A DNA stretch of 64,000 nt from Clostridium neonatale (GTDB lineage: Bacteria; Bacillota; Clostridia; Clostridiales; Clostridiaceae). Positions 53,792 to 62,709 of the stretch are shown here, one piece after another (position 1 is the first letter of the stretch; each line of letters begins with the position of its first letter). The stretch covers positions 512,779-576,778 of the forward strand of contig NZ_LN890328.1 in NCBI RefSeq assembly GCF_001458595.1, given 5' to 3'. Made by a program: the position numbers and the translations under genes. The notes under the pieces are model-generated. The model was given only the letters and a program-made list of their open reading frames with translations, was not told where the DNA came from and searched no databases.

Positions 53792-54256
53792 GTGATGAAA
53801 TTTTTTAGTAATAAAATGAGTTTGATAATAATTTGCTTTACTATATGTATGATTTCAGGTTTATGTATATATAAAATAAGTACTAAAGATGGTTTTAGTA
53901 ATATAGAAATAGTTGAAGTAAATGGTTATGTATCTATAGAGAACCTTGATGGAGATATAACCAAAGCTGATAATAATATGTATATATATGTTGGCGATAC
54001 ATTAAAAGTGGAGAATAATGGATATGCTAGGTTGAAAATCGCACATAAAAAGTATATAAAGCTTCGAGGAAATACAAAAATAATAGTAAATAAAATGAGT
54101 GCCAATGATACAAAAGTTGAGCTTACTTTAGTTAAAGGATCAGTAGAATCAGAATTGGGAGAAGATGTATATAATAATACATCATATAAAATTTTATCAC
54201 CAGATTTTTCTGTTGTAGATAATAAAAATATAGATAAGACTCAAATTGAATATTAG
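53792..54256 (+). CDS. FecR-like membrane protein
   Basis: The protein of about 154 residues has an N-terminal membrane anchor (about 10-28, SLIIICFTICMISGLCIY). A beta-rich region follows: IVEVNGYVSIENLDGDI, YVGDTLKVENNGYARLKI and VKGSVESELG, resembling the FecR/LysM-associated beta-helix domain. FecR proteins usually transmit signals to ECF sigma factors, but no sigma gene is adjacent, and the protein is shorter than typical FecR. GGGG lies about 8 bases before GTG/ATG. It follows the hydrolase gene closely. Confidence 0.68.
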   Translation: MMKFFSNKMSLIIICFTICMISGLCIYKISTKDGFSNIEIVEVNGYVSIENLDGDITKADNNMYIYVGDTLKVENNGYARLKIAHKKYIKLRGNTKIIVNKMSANDTKVELTLVKGSVESELGEDVYNNTSYKILSPDFSVVDNKNIDKTQIEY

Positions 54257-54275
54257 AAATAATTTTTAAATATTA

Positions 54276-54318
54276 AAAATGCCTTGATGTTAGTAGTATA
54301 GCAGGATGCATTTTTTTA
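54276..54318 (+). terminator. Possible terminator
   Basis: AAAAATGC pairs with GCATTTTT across a loop of about 25 bases, after the FecR-like gene. Confidence 0.55.
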
Positions 54319-54483
54319 TTTAGCTATTGATGTATATAAAAAATAAATATATTTAAACTAATTGCCTAGAAATGATTCGGGGAAAATAGATAAGAATAAA
54401 TTACAAGAACTTTATTTATTATATTAATATTTTGGATTATAATAAACATTAATATAAGTAAAAAAATAGAGGTTGGTAAATGT

Positions 54484-54861
54484 ATGTTTTTTATAGGAAT
54501 ATTTGGGATAGAAAATAAAAGTGCAGAAATAAAAATATTAAATAATTTAATCTGTGAAAGATGCAAACAGATAGTAAATGCAAAATTAATTAAAAAATTT
54601 GATTTTTTTCATTTTTTCTTTATACCAATATTTAAATGGAATGTTGAATACTATGTTCAATGCGAAAGATGTAATGCGATATATACTATTTCAAAAGAAA
54701 AAGGAAGAGCTATTGAAAATAATGAAGAAGTTCAAATGACATATTGGGATTTAAAAGACGCCTTTAATGATATTTATTATAATAGTAAATGCTTAAATTG
54801 CGGAAGAGAAGTGGATAGGCAATATAGTTATTGTCCATATTGTGGCGAGAAAATTAAATAG
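54484..54861 (+). CDS. Double zinc-ribbon protein
   Basis: The 125-residue protein has four CxxC pairs: Cys24/27, 60/63, 103/106 and 117/120. The first half (CERCKQI then FIPIFKWNVEYYVQCERC) matches the zinc_ribbon_15 pattern with its conserved hydrophobic FFIPIF stretch. The C-terminal CLNCGREV-x-CPYCGEKI is a zinc_ribbon_2-like module. It is cytosolic or membrane-associated. Function unknown. GAGGTTGG lies 8 bases before the ATG. Confidence 0.82.
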   Translation: MFFIGIFGIENKSAEIKILNNLICERCKQIVNAKLIKKFDFFHFFFIPIFKWNVEYYVQCERCNAIYTISKEKGRAIENNEEVQMTYWDLKDAFNDIYYNSKCLNCGREVDRQYSYCPYCGEKIK

Positions 54862-54934
54862 AAACATAAAATAAATCTTATTACGACATACTAATATTAA
54901 AAGAACTATATTGATAAATAAGGTTGTGATAAGT

Positions 54935-55135
54935 ATGTCTGAAAAATATAAAAATAAATTTCATGAAATGAAATTTACAATTGATCATGAAGAAAATTTT
55001 GATGCAGATTTAATTAGTTCTATGCCAAAAGATTTAGAGCATGAAAGAATTAATGATGATTTTTCAAATGAATTAGAAGTTGAGCTTAAACATCCATCAG
55101 AAAGTGAAAATAGAAAAAATAAGTTAAAAAAATAA
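54935..55135 (+). CDS. Small acidic hydrophilic protein
   Basis: The product from ATG 54935 is 66 residues, MSEKYKNKFHEMKFTIDHEE and on, rich in Glu, Lys, Asn and Asp, with no cysteine or membrane segment. The ribosome binding site is weak (AAGG 11 bases upstream). Alternative starts are GTG 54926 and TTG 54911. A strong terminator follows at 55141. No family is recognised. Confidence 0.5.
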   Translation: MSEKYKNKFHEMKFTIDHEENFDADLISSMPKDLEHERINDDFSNELEVELKHPSESENRKNKLKK

Positions 55136-55140
55136 TATAG

Positions 55141-55191
55141 ATTGAGATTTATACCATAATAATCATTAATATAAATCTCAATTTTTTATTG
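55141..55191 (+). terminator. Rho-independent terminator
   Basis: TTGAGATTTATA pairs with TATAAATCTCAA, followed by T6. Confidence 0.85.
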
Positions 55192-55286
55192 TCTATAACT
55201 TCAGATGCGTTGGGATTTTTATTCTGAAGTTTATTTTTGAATCGTAAAAATTTTGAAGTAGCAGTAATTTTTATTTAGGAATATAA

Positions 55287-55854
55287 ATCTATAAAGTTAA
55301 TAATGTTTCTTATACATCACAAAGTAACAATGTTAAGATTGGTGATAACTTAGAAGTTTTATTAAATGGGGATGGAAAAGCAGAAATATCAGATAAGGTT
55401 GTAAACTCTTCTAAAATTGTAGATGCAGTAAAGAAATTTGCAGATGATTATAATGAAGTGGTTTCATTTCTAAAAGACAATTCTAATAAATCCAGTAAAA
55501 TAGAGAATTTAGCATATTCTTTTAGCAGTAATAAATATTTAAATAATTCATTATCTTCTATTGGAATACAGATAGATTCGGCTGGCAAAATTGATATAGA
55601 TGAAAAAAAGATTAAAATCTGAAGTAGAAAGTAATATTAATAATGTAAAAAAGGTTTTAGGAAATTGGTTTGTACTTGCTACTTCTACATATGATATGGT
55701 AAGTGAAGCAATGAAAAATGGAAAAAATCTTTATCCAAAATTTGAAATGAATTCTGATGATATAAGCACATATTCATATAACAATTCTAATATTATTTTA
55801 AGTCACTATAATTCAGCATATAGTAATGGATTATTTTTAACTTATTTATTATAA
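55287..55854 (+). pseudogene. FliD-like flagellar hook-associated fragment, frameshifted at a poly-A tract
   Basis: The first frame (55287-55622) encodes KVNNVSYTSQSNNVKIGDNL, then SSKIVDAVKKFADDYNEVVS and LSSIGIQIDSAGKIDIDEKK. This resembles the C-terminal part of FliD or a hook-associated protein. The second frame, one base out, continues with SEVESNINNVKKVLGNWFVL to a stop at 55854. The switch is at a seven-A run (55603-55609); with six A the two join without a break. The start region is missing (no ATG in frame, a stop just upstream). It is a broken gene or a slippage-controlled one. Confidence 0.7.
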
Positions 55855-55898
55855 GTATCATGAAATGTAATATACTTAAAATTCCGGTATGGTTTGTA

Positions 55899-55952
55899 AA
55901 GTTCTATAATTATGAGTTTTAATATGCTCATAATTTATAGAACTTTTTTATT
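55899..55952 (+). terminator. Terminator with extended stem
   Basis: AAGTTCTATAA and TTATGAG pair with CTCATAA and TTTATAGAACTT in one long stem, followed by T5. Confidence 0.85.
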
Positions 55953-56112
55953 CTTCACAAATTTATATTATTGAAAAATATGATGAGAACTTAGATATAA
56001 ATAATTACTTTAGAGATTTTTATTAATTATAAGTATCAAAATAATGTTTAATATTATAAATTAAATATTATGGCATTATAAATACAATGCCATTAATGAA
56101 AGAAGGTTTTTT

Positions 56113-57465
56113 ATGATAAAAGACATGACAAATGGAAGTCCTTCGAAGATTCTTTTTTACTTTGCATTACCGATGGTAGTTGGAAATATATTTCAGCAGC
56201 TTTACAATATTGTTGATTCAATTATTGTAGGAAACTTTGTTGGAGTTAACGCATTAGCAGCAGTTGGAGCATCATATCCAATAACATTTGTATTGATTAC
56301 AGTTGCTAATGGAGCAAGTATAGGATGTTCGGTAGTTATTTCGCAATTATTTGGAGCAAAAGATATTACTAAGATGAAATCTTCAATATATACAGCATTA
56401 TTATCAGTGGGAATATTAGGTCTTATATTGATGTTTCTTGGATTAGTATTTAATGAAAATATTTTAAGATTACTACAGATAAAAGATAGTATTCTTAATG
56501 ATGCTAGTGTTTATATGAATATTTATTTTTTAGGAGCTATTTTTTTATTTATATATAACATATCAACATCATCTTTTAATGCATTAGGTGATTCCAAGAC
56601 ACCACTTGCATTTTTGGTTTTTTCTTCAATAATAAATGTATTTTTAGACTTACTATTAGTAGGAAAATTTAATATGGGTGTTAAGGGGGCAGCAATAGCA
56701 ACATTTATAGCACAAAGCATATCAGCGTTGCTGTCATTAACATTTATATTAAAAAGAGTAAAAAGCATACAAGTAATAGATATGCATGAACGTAAGATAA
56801 AAATATTTGATTTAGAAATTTTCAAATGCATGTGCAAAATATCAATACCTTCAACATTGCAGCAGTCAATAGTATCAATTGGAAATTTACTTGTACAGGC
56901 ATTAGTAAATAGTTATGGTGTAGTAACTATTGCTGGATATACTGCAGCAACAAAGATTGACTCAATAACAATACTTCCTATGTCAAATTTAAGTAATGCC
57001 GTTTCAAATTTTACAGCACAAAATATAGGAGGTAAGAAAATAGAGCGTGTTAAATCTGGATATAGATCAGCATTAATTATGATAGCTATTTTCAGTATTA
57101 GCGTAACAATATTATTATTTGTCTTTGGGCAAAATCTAATTGAGCTATTTATAAATTCTGATTCTAATCAGGATGTAATAAAAATAGGTACTCAGTATTT
57201 GCGTATTGTATCAGTATTCTATTTCTTTATGGGATTAATGGTAACAACAAATGGAGTGTTGAGAGGTAGCGGCGATATAAAAATGTTTATAATAAGTACT
57301 ATATCTAATTTAGGTTCAAGAGTAATGTTCGCATACTTTTTTGCATATAGCATAGGAGAAAAGGGAATATGGTATGCGGTTCCTTTAGGGTGGATTATAG
57401 CATCAACGATATCAGTAGTACGCTATAAAAGTGGTAAATGGAAAAATAAATCAATAGTTTCATAA
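56113..57465 (+). CDS. MATE family efflux transporter
   Basis: The 450-residue membrane protein has twelve helices. The conserved MATE block GSPSKILFYFALPMVVGNIFQQ starts the sequence, followed by YNIVDSIIVGNFVGVNALAAVG. The second half repeats the layout (ISIPSTLQQSIVSIGNLLVQ, NFTAQNIGGKKIERVKSGY). It exports cationic compounds with Na+ or H+. AGAAGG precedes the ATG. No regulator is adjacent. Confidence 0.95.
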   Translation: MIKDMTNGSPSKILFYFALPMVVGNIFQQLYNIVDSIIVGNFVGVNALAAVGASYPITFVLITVANGASIGCSVVISQLFGAKDITKMKSSIYTALLSVGILGLILMFLGLVFNENILRLLQIKDSILNDASVYMNIYFLGAIFLFIYNISTSSFNALGDSKTPLAFLVFSSIINVFLDLLLVGKFNMGVKGAAIATFIAQSISALLSLTFILKRVKSIQVIDMHERKIKIFDLEIFKCMCKISIPSTLQQSIVSIGNLLVQALVNSYGVVTIAGYTAATKIDSITILPMSNLSNAVSNFTAQNIGGKKIERVKSGYRSALIMIAIFSISVTILLFVFGQNLIELFINSDSNQDVIKIGTQYLRIVSVFYFFMGLMVTTNGVLRGSGDIKMFIISTISNLGSRVMFAYFFAYSIGEKGIWYAVPLGWIIASTISVVRYKSGKWKNKSIVS

Positions 57466-57469
57466 AAAA

Positions 57470-57518
57470 TGGATTGTATCAAAATTAAAGAATTTTTTTG
57501 GTACAATCTATTTTTTAA
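57470..57518 (+). terminator. Rho-independent terminator
   Basis: TGGATTGTA pairs with TACAATCTA (one G-U) across a long loop, followed by TTTTTT. Confidence 0.7.
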
Positions 57519-57587
57519 TATTATTTAGATAATGGTGCAAACTAAATAAGAAAAATAAATTAATAAAATAAAGAAAGGGTGGAAATT

Positions 57588-57812
57588 ATGAATGATTTAA
57601 AAAATTCAATGAAGAATATGACAAGCGATATAAAGAATAATGCAAGAGAGATTGGCGATGAAATAAAAGAAAGTGCATATAATATGAGGAAAGATATGAA
57701 AGCAGTAACTAGCGAAATGACTTCTGAGGTAAAAGAAAAGACTCAAGAATTTACAGGGATAATTAAAGAAAAAGCTAAAGAAATGAAAAGTCGCATAAAT
57801 GACATGAAGTAA
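57588..57812 (+). CDS. Small helical protein, YtxH/LEA-like repeat
   Basis: The 74-residue product is a single amphipathic, heavily charged helix with a loose 11-residue pattern (Lys/Glu with Met, Ile, Thr). It starts MNDLKNSMKNMTSDIKNNAR after GGGTGG. The pattern resembles YtxH or late-embryogenesis-abundant-like stress proteins. No membrane anchor or catalytic residues are present. A stress-protective or envelope-associated role is inferred only from composition. Confidence 0.62.
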   Translation: MNDLKNSMKNMTSDIKNNAREIGDEIKESAYNMRKDMKAVTSEMTSEVKEKTQEFTGIIKEKAKEMKSRINDMK

Positions 57813-58276
57813 ATAATTTCTTATGTAAAGAGAATATTAAATAAAACTATTTTTAAAAGAAATATACTTACAAGTAGACAATTAACCATGTAAAATATAT
57901 ACAAAATATGGTATAATTAAGCGGTTGACAATTTTATAGATTGTAAACTGCTTTTTTAACGTATAGGAAAGTATAAAATTTTTATCATAACAAAAGCCTT
58001 AAGAATAGAGCTATTCTGTAACTTAGATACTCCAATACGTTAAAAAAATTATAGTCCCGTAAAAGAACCAAAAAGCAACTTTTGGAACCTTTTGCATGGG
58101 TAAAAAAGTGGCTTCTTATTTAAAAAAGTGTTTGTAATTGCTTATTTTATAGTGTTAAGGTTTATATTTTACGTATAAAGCATGGCAAAGCCACTTTTTT
58201 ATTAATTTTAGTATAGTATTGTGTATTAATATATAAATATGGCATTCTTTAAGGCTAGATTAGTGAGGTGTTGAAA
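57813..58276. other. Gene-free interval with two hairpins
   Basis: At 57920-57957 AGCGGTTGACAAT pairs with ATTGTAAACTGCT, followed by T6, right behind an extended -10 sequence. At 58102-58200 a 13-bp perfect inverted repeat (AAAAAAGTGGCTT and its complement) encloses 73 bases and ends in T-rich sequence. No ORF with a ribosome binding site is present. Confidence 0.5.
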
Positions 58277-59935
58277 GTGAGAGATGAATATTTAATTTTA
58301 GTAGTTATTCTTGGGATGATAGCATTTGGACAATACTTAAAACGACAAATAAAATCAGAATTAAAAGATGGTGAAATAGAATTAATAAATAAAGAAATAG
58401 AATGTTCAGATGATGAAGATAGCATACAGAATATAGAAAAAAATATAGAACCTGATAAAAACGATTTAGATTTAGATAAAAATAGAGTTGTAAGTAAAAA
58501 TCAAACAATGATGCAGATGTTTGAATGGTATTCACCTAATGATGGTACAATGTATAAAAAAATAAAAGAAGACATTAAGGATTTAAGTGAAAATGGAATT
58601 ACAACAATATGGATGCCTCCAGCATGTAAATCAGTAGGTGGAATTTATGATGTTGGATATGGAATATATGATTTGTATGATTTGGGTGAATTTGATCAAA
58701 AAGGAAGTATAAGAACAAAATATGGCACAAAAGAAGAGTATATCCAGGTTATAGAAGAAGTGCATAAATATAACATGGAGGTTTATGCAGATGTTGTTTT
58801 TAATCATAAGGCAGGTGCAGATGACTCCGAAATAGTTAAAGCAATTCAAGTAGAAAAATATGATAGAAATATTGAAATTGGAGAAGTAAAGGAAATTGAA
58901 AGTCATACAATATTTACTTTCCTAAGTAGAAATAATAAATATTCAGATTATAAGTGGAATCATAAAGATTTTACTGGCGTTGATTATGATAATCTTACTA
59001 AAGAAAATGGAATATATAAATTTTTCAATAAGGAATGGGCAACTGATGTAGATACTGAAAACGGAAATTATGATTATTTAATGTTTGCTGATGTTGATAT
59101 TAATAATATAAATGTACAAAATGAACTTATAAAATGGGGAAAGTGGTTTATTGATGAGACAAATATAGATGGTTTTAGATTAGATGCAGTAAAACATATA
59201 CAATTTGATTTTTTTAAAATTTGGTTAGATGAAATGAGAAAATATAAAAAGAAAGATATGTTTGCTGTAGGAGAATATTGGAGCTATGATCCTCAAAAAT
59301 TGAAATATTATATGAAGAAAAGCGGAAATTCTATGAATTTATTTGATGTACCACTTCATTTTGCTTTTTATGAAGCAAGTAAATCATTTGGATATTTTGA
59401 TATGAGGACACTACTTGAGAAAAGCTATTTAAAAGATAATCCAGATAGAACATGCACATTTGTTGATAACCATGATACTCAATTAGGACAATCGCTTCAA
59501 TCCTGGGTAGAACCTTGGTTTAAACCAATTGCATATACATTTATTTTAACAAGAAAAGAAGGATATCCTTGTATATTTTATGGAGATTATTATGGAATAC
59601 CTCATAATAATTATAAAGGGATTAAAGATGAACTCGACATAATATTAAAAGTAAGAAAAAATTACGCTTATGGAATCCAACATGATTATTTTGATGATTA
59701 TCATATAGTAGGATGGACTCGCGAAGGGGATTTGGAACATAAAAATTCAGGGTTAGCAGCTATTATAACTGATGAATGTGGTGGAGAAAAAAATATGTAT
59801 GTTGGAACTAAATTTGTAGGTGAAGTATTTGTAGATATCACAAAAAATTTTGAAGAAGAAATAAAAATAAATAGTGAAGGTATTGGAAAATTTAAAGTTA
59901 AAGATGGTAGTTGCTCAATATGGATTAAAAAATAG
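58277..59935 (+). CDS. Membrane-anchored GH13 alpha-amylase
   Basis: The 552-residue protein has an N-terminal membrane helix (about 5-19, YLILVVILGMIAFGQ) followed by a charged linker to residue 75. A GH13 barrel with alpha-amylase regions follows: DVVFNHKAGADD, GFRLDAVKH (nucleophile Asp303), VGEYW (acid/base Glu333) and VDNHDT (Asp400). A short C-terminal domain ends the protein. MMQMFEWYSPNDG at the start of the barrel fits the GH13_5 liquefying type, which is usually secreted or cytosolic. Here the anchor suggests cell-surface tethering, or a cytosolic enzyme attached to the membrane if oriented inward. The start is GTG, after GAGGTG. Confidence 0.9.
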   Translation: MRDEYLILVVILGMIAFGQYLKRQIKSELKDGEIELINKEIECSDDEDSIQNIEKNIEPDKNDLDLDKNRVVSKNQTMMQMFEWYSPNDGTMYKKIKEDIKDLSENGITTIWMPPACKSVGGIYDVGYGIYDLYDLGEFDQKGSIRTKYGTKEEYIQVIEEVHKYNMEVYADVVFNHKAGADDSEIVKAIQVEKYDRNIEIGEVKEIESHTIFTFLSRNNKYSDYKWNHKDFTGVDYDNLTKENGIYKFFNKEWATDVDTENGNYDYLMFADVDINNINVQNELIKWGKWFIDETNIDGFRLDAVKHIQFDFFKIWLDEMRKYKKKDMFAVGEYWSYDPQKLKYYMKKSGNSMNLFDVPLHFAFYEASKSFGYFDMRTLLEKSYLKDNPDRTCTFVDNHDTQLGQSLQSWVEPWFKPIAYTFILTRKEGYPCIFYGDYYGIPHNNYKGIKDELDIILKVRKNYAYGIQHDYFDDYHIVGWTREGDLEHKNSGLAAIITDECGGEKNMYVGTKFVGEVFVDITKNFEEEIKINSEGIGKFKVKDGSCSIWIKK

Positions 59936-60031
59936 TTGATGATTAATATTTAATAAAGGAATAAAGGATGGTATATGTAATTTATAAATTATAAGCACAA
60001 ATATATAGGAATTTTATAATTTTTTATAATA

Positions 60032-60078
60032 TTAAAAGCATTTAAATAATTATTTATTGAATTTAAGTGCTTTTTTTA
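60032..60078 (+). terminator. Rho-independent terminator
   Basis: AAAAGCATTTAAA pairs with TTTAAGTGCTTTT (one mismatch), followed by TTT. Confidence 0.8.
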
Positions 60079-60132
60079 GTATAACAATTAAGTAACAAAA
60101 TTTTATAGAGGCTGTGTAGGAGAATAGAACAT

Positions 60133-60942
60133 ATGAGAATCAATAAGCTCTTTAGTAATATGGGAATATGTTCACGAAAAGATACAAATAAGTTAATTGA
60201 AGAAAAAAGAATAAAAGTTAATGGTAAATATTGTGTTCAAGGTCAGTGGATTAGAGAAGAAGATGAAATTCTACTAGATAATGCTCCTATTTTAGAAAAG
60301 AAGAAGATTTATCTTGCATTTAATAAACCAAAAGGAATAATATGCACAACATGTAAAGATACAAAAAATAATATAGTAGATTTTATAAATTATCCTCAAT
60401 ATATATTTCCTATTGGAAGACTAGATAAAGATTCAGAAGGACTTATAATTATGACTAATGATGGGGATGTTGCAAATAAAATTTTAGATTCTGAAAATAA
60501 TCATGAAAAAGAATATATAGTAACGTTGAATGAGAGTTTTACAGATGACTTTATTGAAAAGATGAAAGACGGAGTTGAGATTCCTTGTATGGAAAGTACA
60601 GGAATTAAAAGAATATCAGATACAAGTGGTGTTAGAAGGATAAATGAGAACGGTGAAATAATAGAAAAAGAAGAATTACTTAGCTCAATTAATAAAGTAG
60701 AAAGAAAAAATATAGTAAAAACGAGGCCATGTAAAATAGAAGGAATAGATGAGAAAACTTTTAAAATAATACTAACTCAAGGTTTAAATAGACAAATTAG
60801 AAAAATGTGTGCATCTTTTGGATTTAAAGTAGTTAAGCTAAAAAGAGTAAGGATTATGAATATTAAATTAAGTGATCTAAAAGAAGGATCTTTAAGAGAA
60901 ATAACAAATGATGAAATAATATATCTTAAAAGTATTTTATGA
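60133..60942 (+). CDS. rRNA pseudouridine synthase, RluB/E/F family
   Basis: The 269-residue protein has an N-terminal S4 domain (MRINKLFSNMGICSRKDTNK, RIKVNG) and the RsuA/RluB catalytic motif IFPIGRLDKDSEGLIIMTND with Asp98. YIVTLN and the C-terminal GLNRQIRKMCASFGFKVVKL follow. It isomerises a uridine in 23S rRNA; RluF-like is the closest impression, but specificity cannot be read. GTAGGAG precedes the ATG. A GNAT gene follows 28 bases after the stop, probably in the same operon. Confidence 0.93.
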   Translation: MRINKLFSNMGICSRKDTNKLIEEKRIKVNGKYCVQGQWIREEDEILLDNAPILEKKKIYLAFNKPKGIICTTCKDTKNNIVDFINYPQYIFPIGRLDKDSEGLIIMTNDGDVANKILDSENNHEKEYIVTLNESFTDDFIEKMKDGVEIPCMESTGIKRISDTSGVRRINENGEIIEKEELLSSINKVERKNIVKTRPCKIEGIDEKTFKIILTQGLNRQIRKMCASFGFKVVKLKRVRIMNIKLSDLKEGSLREITNDEIIYLKSIL

Positions 60943-60970
60943 TATATGTACTGAGGAGGAGATAGCATTC

Positions 60971-61426
60971 ATGGAGAGATTACAGGATAAAATAGAATAT
61001 GTTTTTATTGATAACAAATCACATTTATATGAGCAGAGTATAGATTTAAGATATGATGAATTCTATAAAAATTTTAACCGTACAAGAGAAAGCATATTTG
61101 ATGAGTTTGAAGATAAAAGTATTCGTATTGTTGCATGTATAGATAATAAAGTGATTGGTAATGCACGCTTGTTTATAGATGAAGAAAAAAATGCAGAAAT
61201 AACACAAGTAGTAGTGCATAAAGAGTATAGAGGAATGAATATAGGTGCTGAAATTATGAAAAAACTTTTATTATATGCAAAAGATAATAATGTTAAGAAA
61301 GCAGAACTTGATGCAAGGATATATGCTGTTAATTTCTATAATAATCTTGGTTTTAAATCCAAAGGAGAGATTTTCGCGTCTAAAAAGACAGGATTACCAC
61401 ATATAAGAATGGAAATGTTTTTATAA
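60971..61426 (+). CDS. GNAT family N-acetyltransferase
   Basis: The 151-residue protein has the GNAT core: RIVACIDNKVIGNARLFIDE, AEITQVVVHKEYRGMNIGAE with the acetyl-CoA loop (R/Q-x-x-G-x-G/A variant RGMNIG), and VKKAELDARIYAVNFYNNLGF. The N-terminal extension RLQDKIEYVFIDNKSHLYEQ is like ElaA/YjdJ-type GNATs. The substrate is unknown. GAGGAGGAG precedes the ATG. Confidence 0.92.
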   Translation: MERLQDKIEYVFIDNKSHLYEQSIDLRYDEFYKNFNRTRESIFDEFEDKSIRIVACIDNKVIGNARLFIDEEKNAEITQVVVHKEYRGMNIGAEIMKKLLLYAKDNNVKKAELDARIYAVNFYNNLGFKSKGEIFASKKTGLPHIRMEMFL

Positions 61427-61493
61427 TATATAAAGTATAGCTAATAATCTATGTTATAATTAATTTGAATTTATTTATTTAGGAGATATGGGT

Positions 61494-61838
61494 ATGGGGA
61501 AAATTGAAAAAGATAGGCATTATTATGATAATAGTTATAAATTAAACGGTAAAATTTTATTTATAGATAGAGTATATATGGTTGATGAATATAGATTTAC
61601 GGATGATACGTATGAGGAACTTGCTAAAATATATAGATTATTACCTGAATTTATTTTTGATCCAACTAACATATGCTGTTGGTATGGAGATAAAGATAAA
61701 GGAGATGAAATTTATCTTTATGTTTCATTTGAGCCAGCAGGATTGCAGATAGTGGGAAATTTACCATTGTATAATTTTAAAACATGGGAAGAAGAATTTC
61801 ATAAACAAATAATTAAGGTACCATTTAAAGTAAGATAG
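61494..61838 (+). CDS. Hypothetical protein
   Basis: The 114-residue product has several Tyr/Asp-rich segments: HYYDNSYKLNGKILFIDRVY, then FDPTNICCWYGDKDKGDEIY, LYVSFEPAGLQIVGNLPLYN. The mixed alpha/beta pattern lacks membrane segments and known motifs apart from a Cys-Cys-Trp. GGAG lies 8 bases before ATG 61494; an ATG two codons upstream is also possible. It is probably co-transcribed with the next gene. No family is recognised. Confidence 0.68.
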   Translation: MGKIEKDRHYYDNSYKLNGKILFIDRVYMVDEYRFTDDTYEELAKIYRLLPEFIFDPTNICCWYGDKDKGDEIYLYVSFEPAGLQIVGNLPLYNFKTWEEEFHKQIIKVPFKVR

Positions 61839-61860
61839 TTTTAATTATTGAGGAGATATT

Positions 61861-62157
61861 ATGAAAAATATATTTACTGTTAATGATATAATAACTATAG
61901 TAATGGAAGAAGTTAATTCATTAAAAGAAAAACAGATATATTCTATTGAAAATGATGAATATAATCTTCCAAAACCTATTTTAGATAAATTAAGTTCACT
62001 AAATAAATATGAATTTGATGAATTTACCAAAAGAGTTTCTATTATTGCAGAAGAAATTTTAGAAATGCAAAGTGGAGAGCTAAATGAATTAAATATTTTT
62101 CACGCAGAAATAACCTTTGTAATAGAAGATATTTTGGGGAAAGAATGGATAAATTAA
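61861..62157 (+). CDS. Hypothetical helical protein
   Basis: The 98-residue protein is acidic and helical: MKNIFTVNDIITIVMEEVNS, LPKPILDKLSSLNKYEFDEF, IIAEEILEMQSGELNEL. GAGGAG lies 5 bases before the ATG, 22 bases after the previous stop, so the two hypothetical genes form a pair. No cysteine or membrane segment is present. No family is recognised. Confidence 0.68.
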   Translation: MKNIFTVNDIITIVMEEVNSLKEKQIYSIENDEYNLPKPILDKLSSLNKYEFDEFTKRVSIIAEEILEMQSGELNELNIFHAEITFVIEDILGKEWIN

Positions 62158-62709
62158 ATTTAGAATATAAATGATAATATAAAATATAGATAGTTGAAAA
62201 ATAATATTTCTTTCCTTGTAATATTAATGTTTGCTTTTTTAAATATGAATTTTAGAATTATATAATAAATCATTTAAAGAATAGATAAGTATTTTGAAAT
62301 TGAAATAAATACTTATCTTTTTTCTATAGTTAATAAATTTCTATTTTTACAAATTATGCGTAATTATAGATTGTACAGTAATGTTAAATTGTAAAAAATA
62401 CGAACTATAATAATAATATAAAGAATATAGTTCGAAAATATACATATAATTAAATGATTTATTAAAAAAATGCAATTATTTTTGTAAAATGATAAATTAT
62501 ATATTTTATCTAGAATTAATAAAAAAATATGCTATAATTTGTATTATGTGGTTGCAAAAATAAAAAAAGATAGTGAATATTTATAAGGAAAGTGTTATAA
62601 TTAACACTATTAATGCATTTAGTTTTGCAGTATTTAGATTTGTAAATTGCATTATTTAAAAATTTATAAAAATATATTATAGAAATTAAACACAAAGGAG
62701 TGCATTTAA
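62158..62709. promoter_or_regulatory. Pyruvate carboxylase upstream region
   Basis: A terminator (GATAAGTATTT/AAATACTTATC with T6) at 62283-62322 closes the previous unit. An extended -10, TGCTATAAT (62530-62538), is followed 52 bases downstream by a perfect palindrome AGTGTTA-TAAT-TAACACT (62591-62608) in the leader, a possible operator. No gene is seen. The leader is about 160 bases long. Confidence 0.55.

Noticed and set aside
57909..57957. Small RNA gene from the TGGTATAAT promoter at 57.9 kb
   Set aside because: The hairpin starts three bases after the -10, so transcription would begin inside the stem. The hairpin is more likely a terminator for upstream transcription.
62591..62608. Rex operator in front of pyc
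   Set aside because: Rex sites have TTGTTAA halves with the TGTTA and TAACA cores six bases apart. Here the cores are four bases apart and the outer bases differ, so I report it only as an unassigned palindrome.
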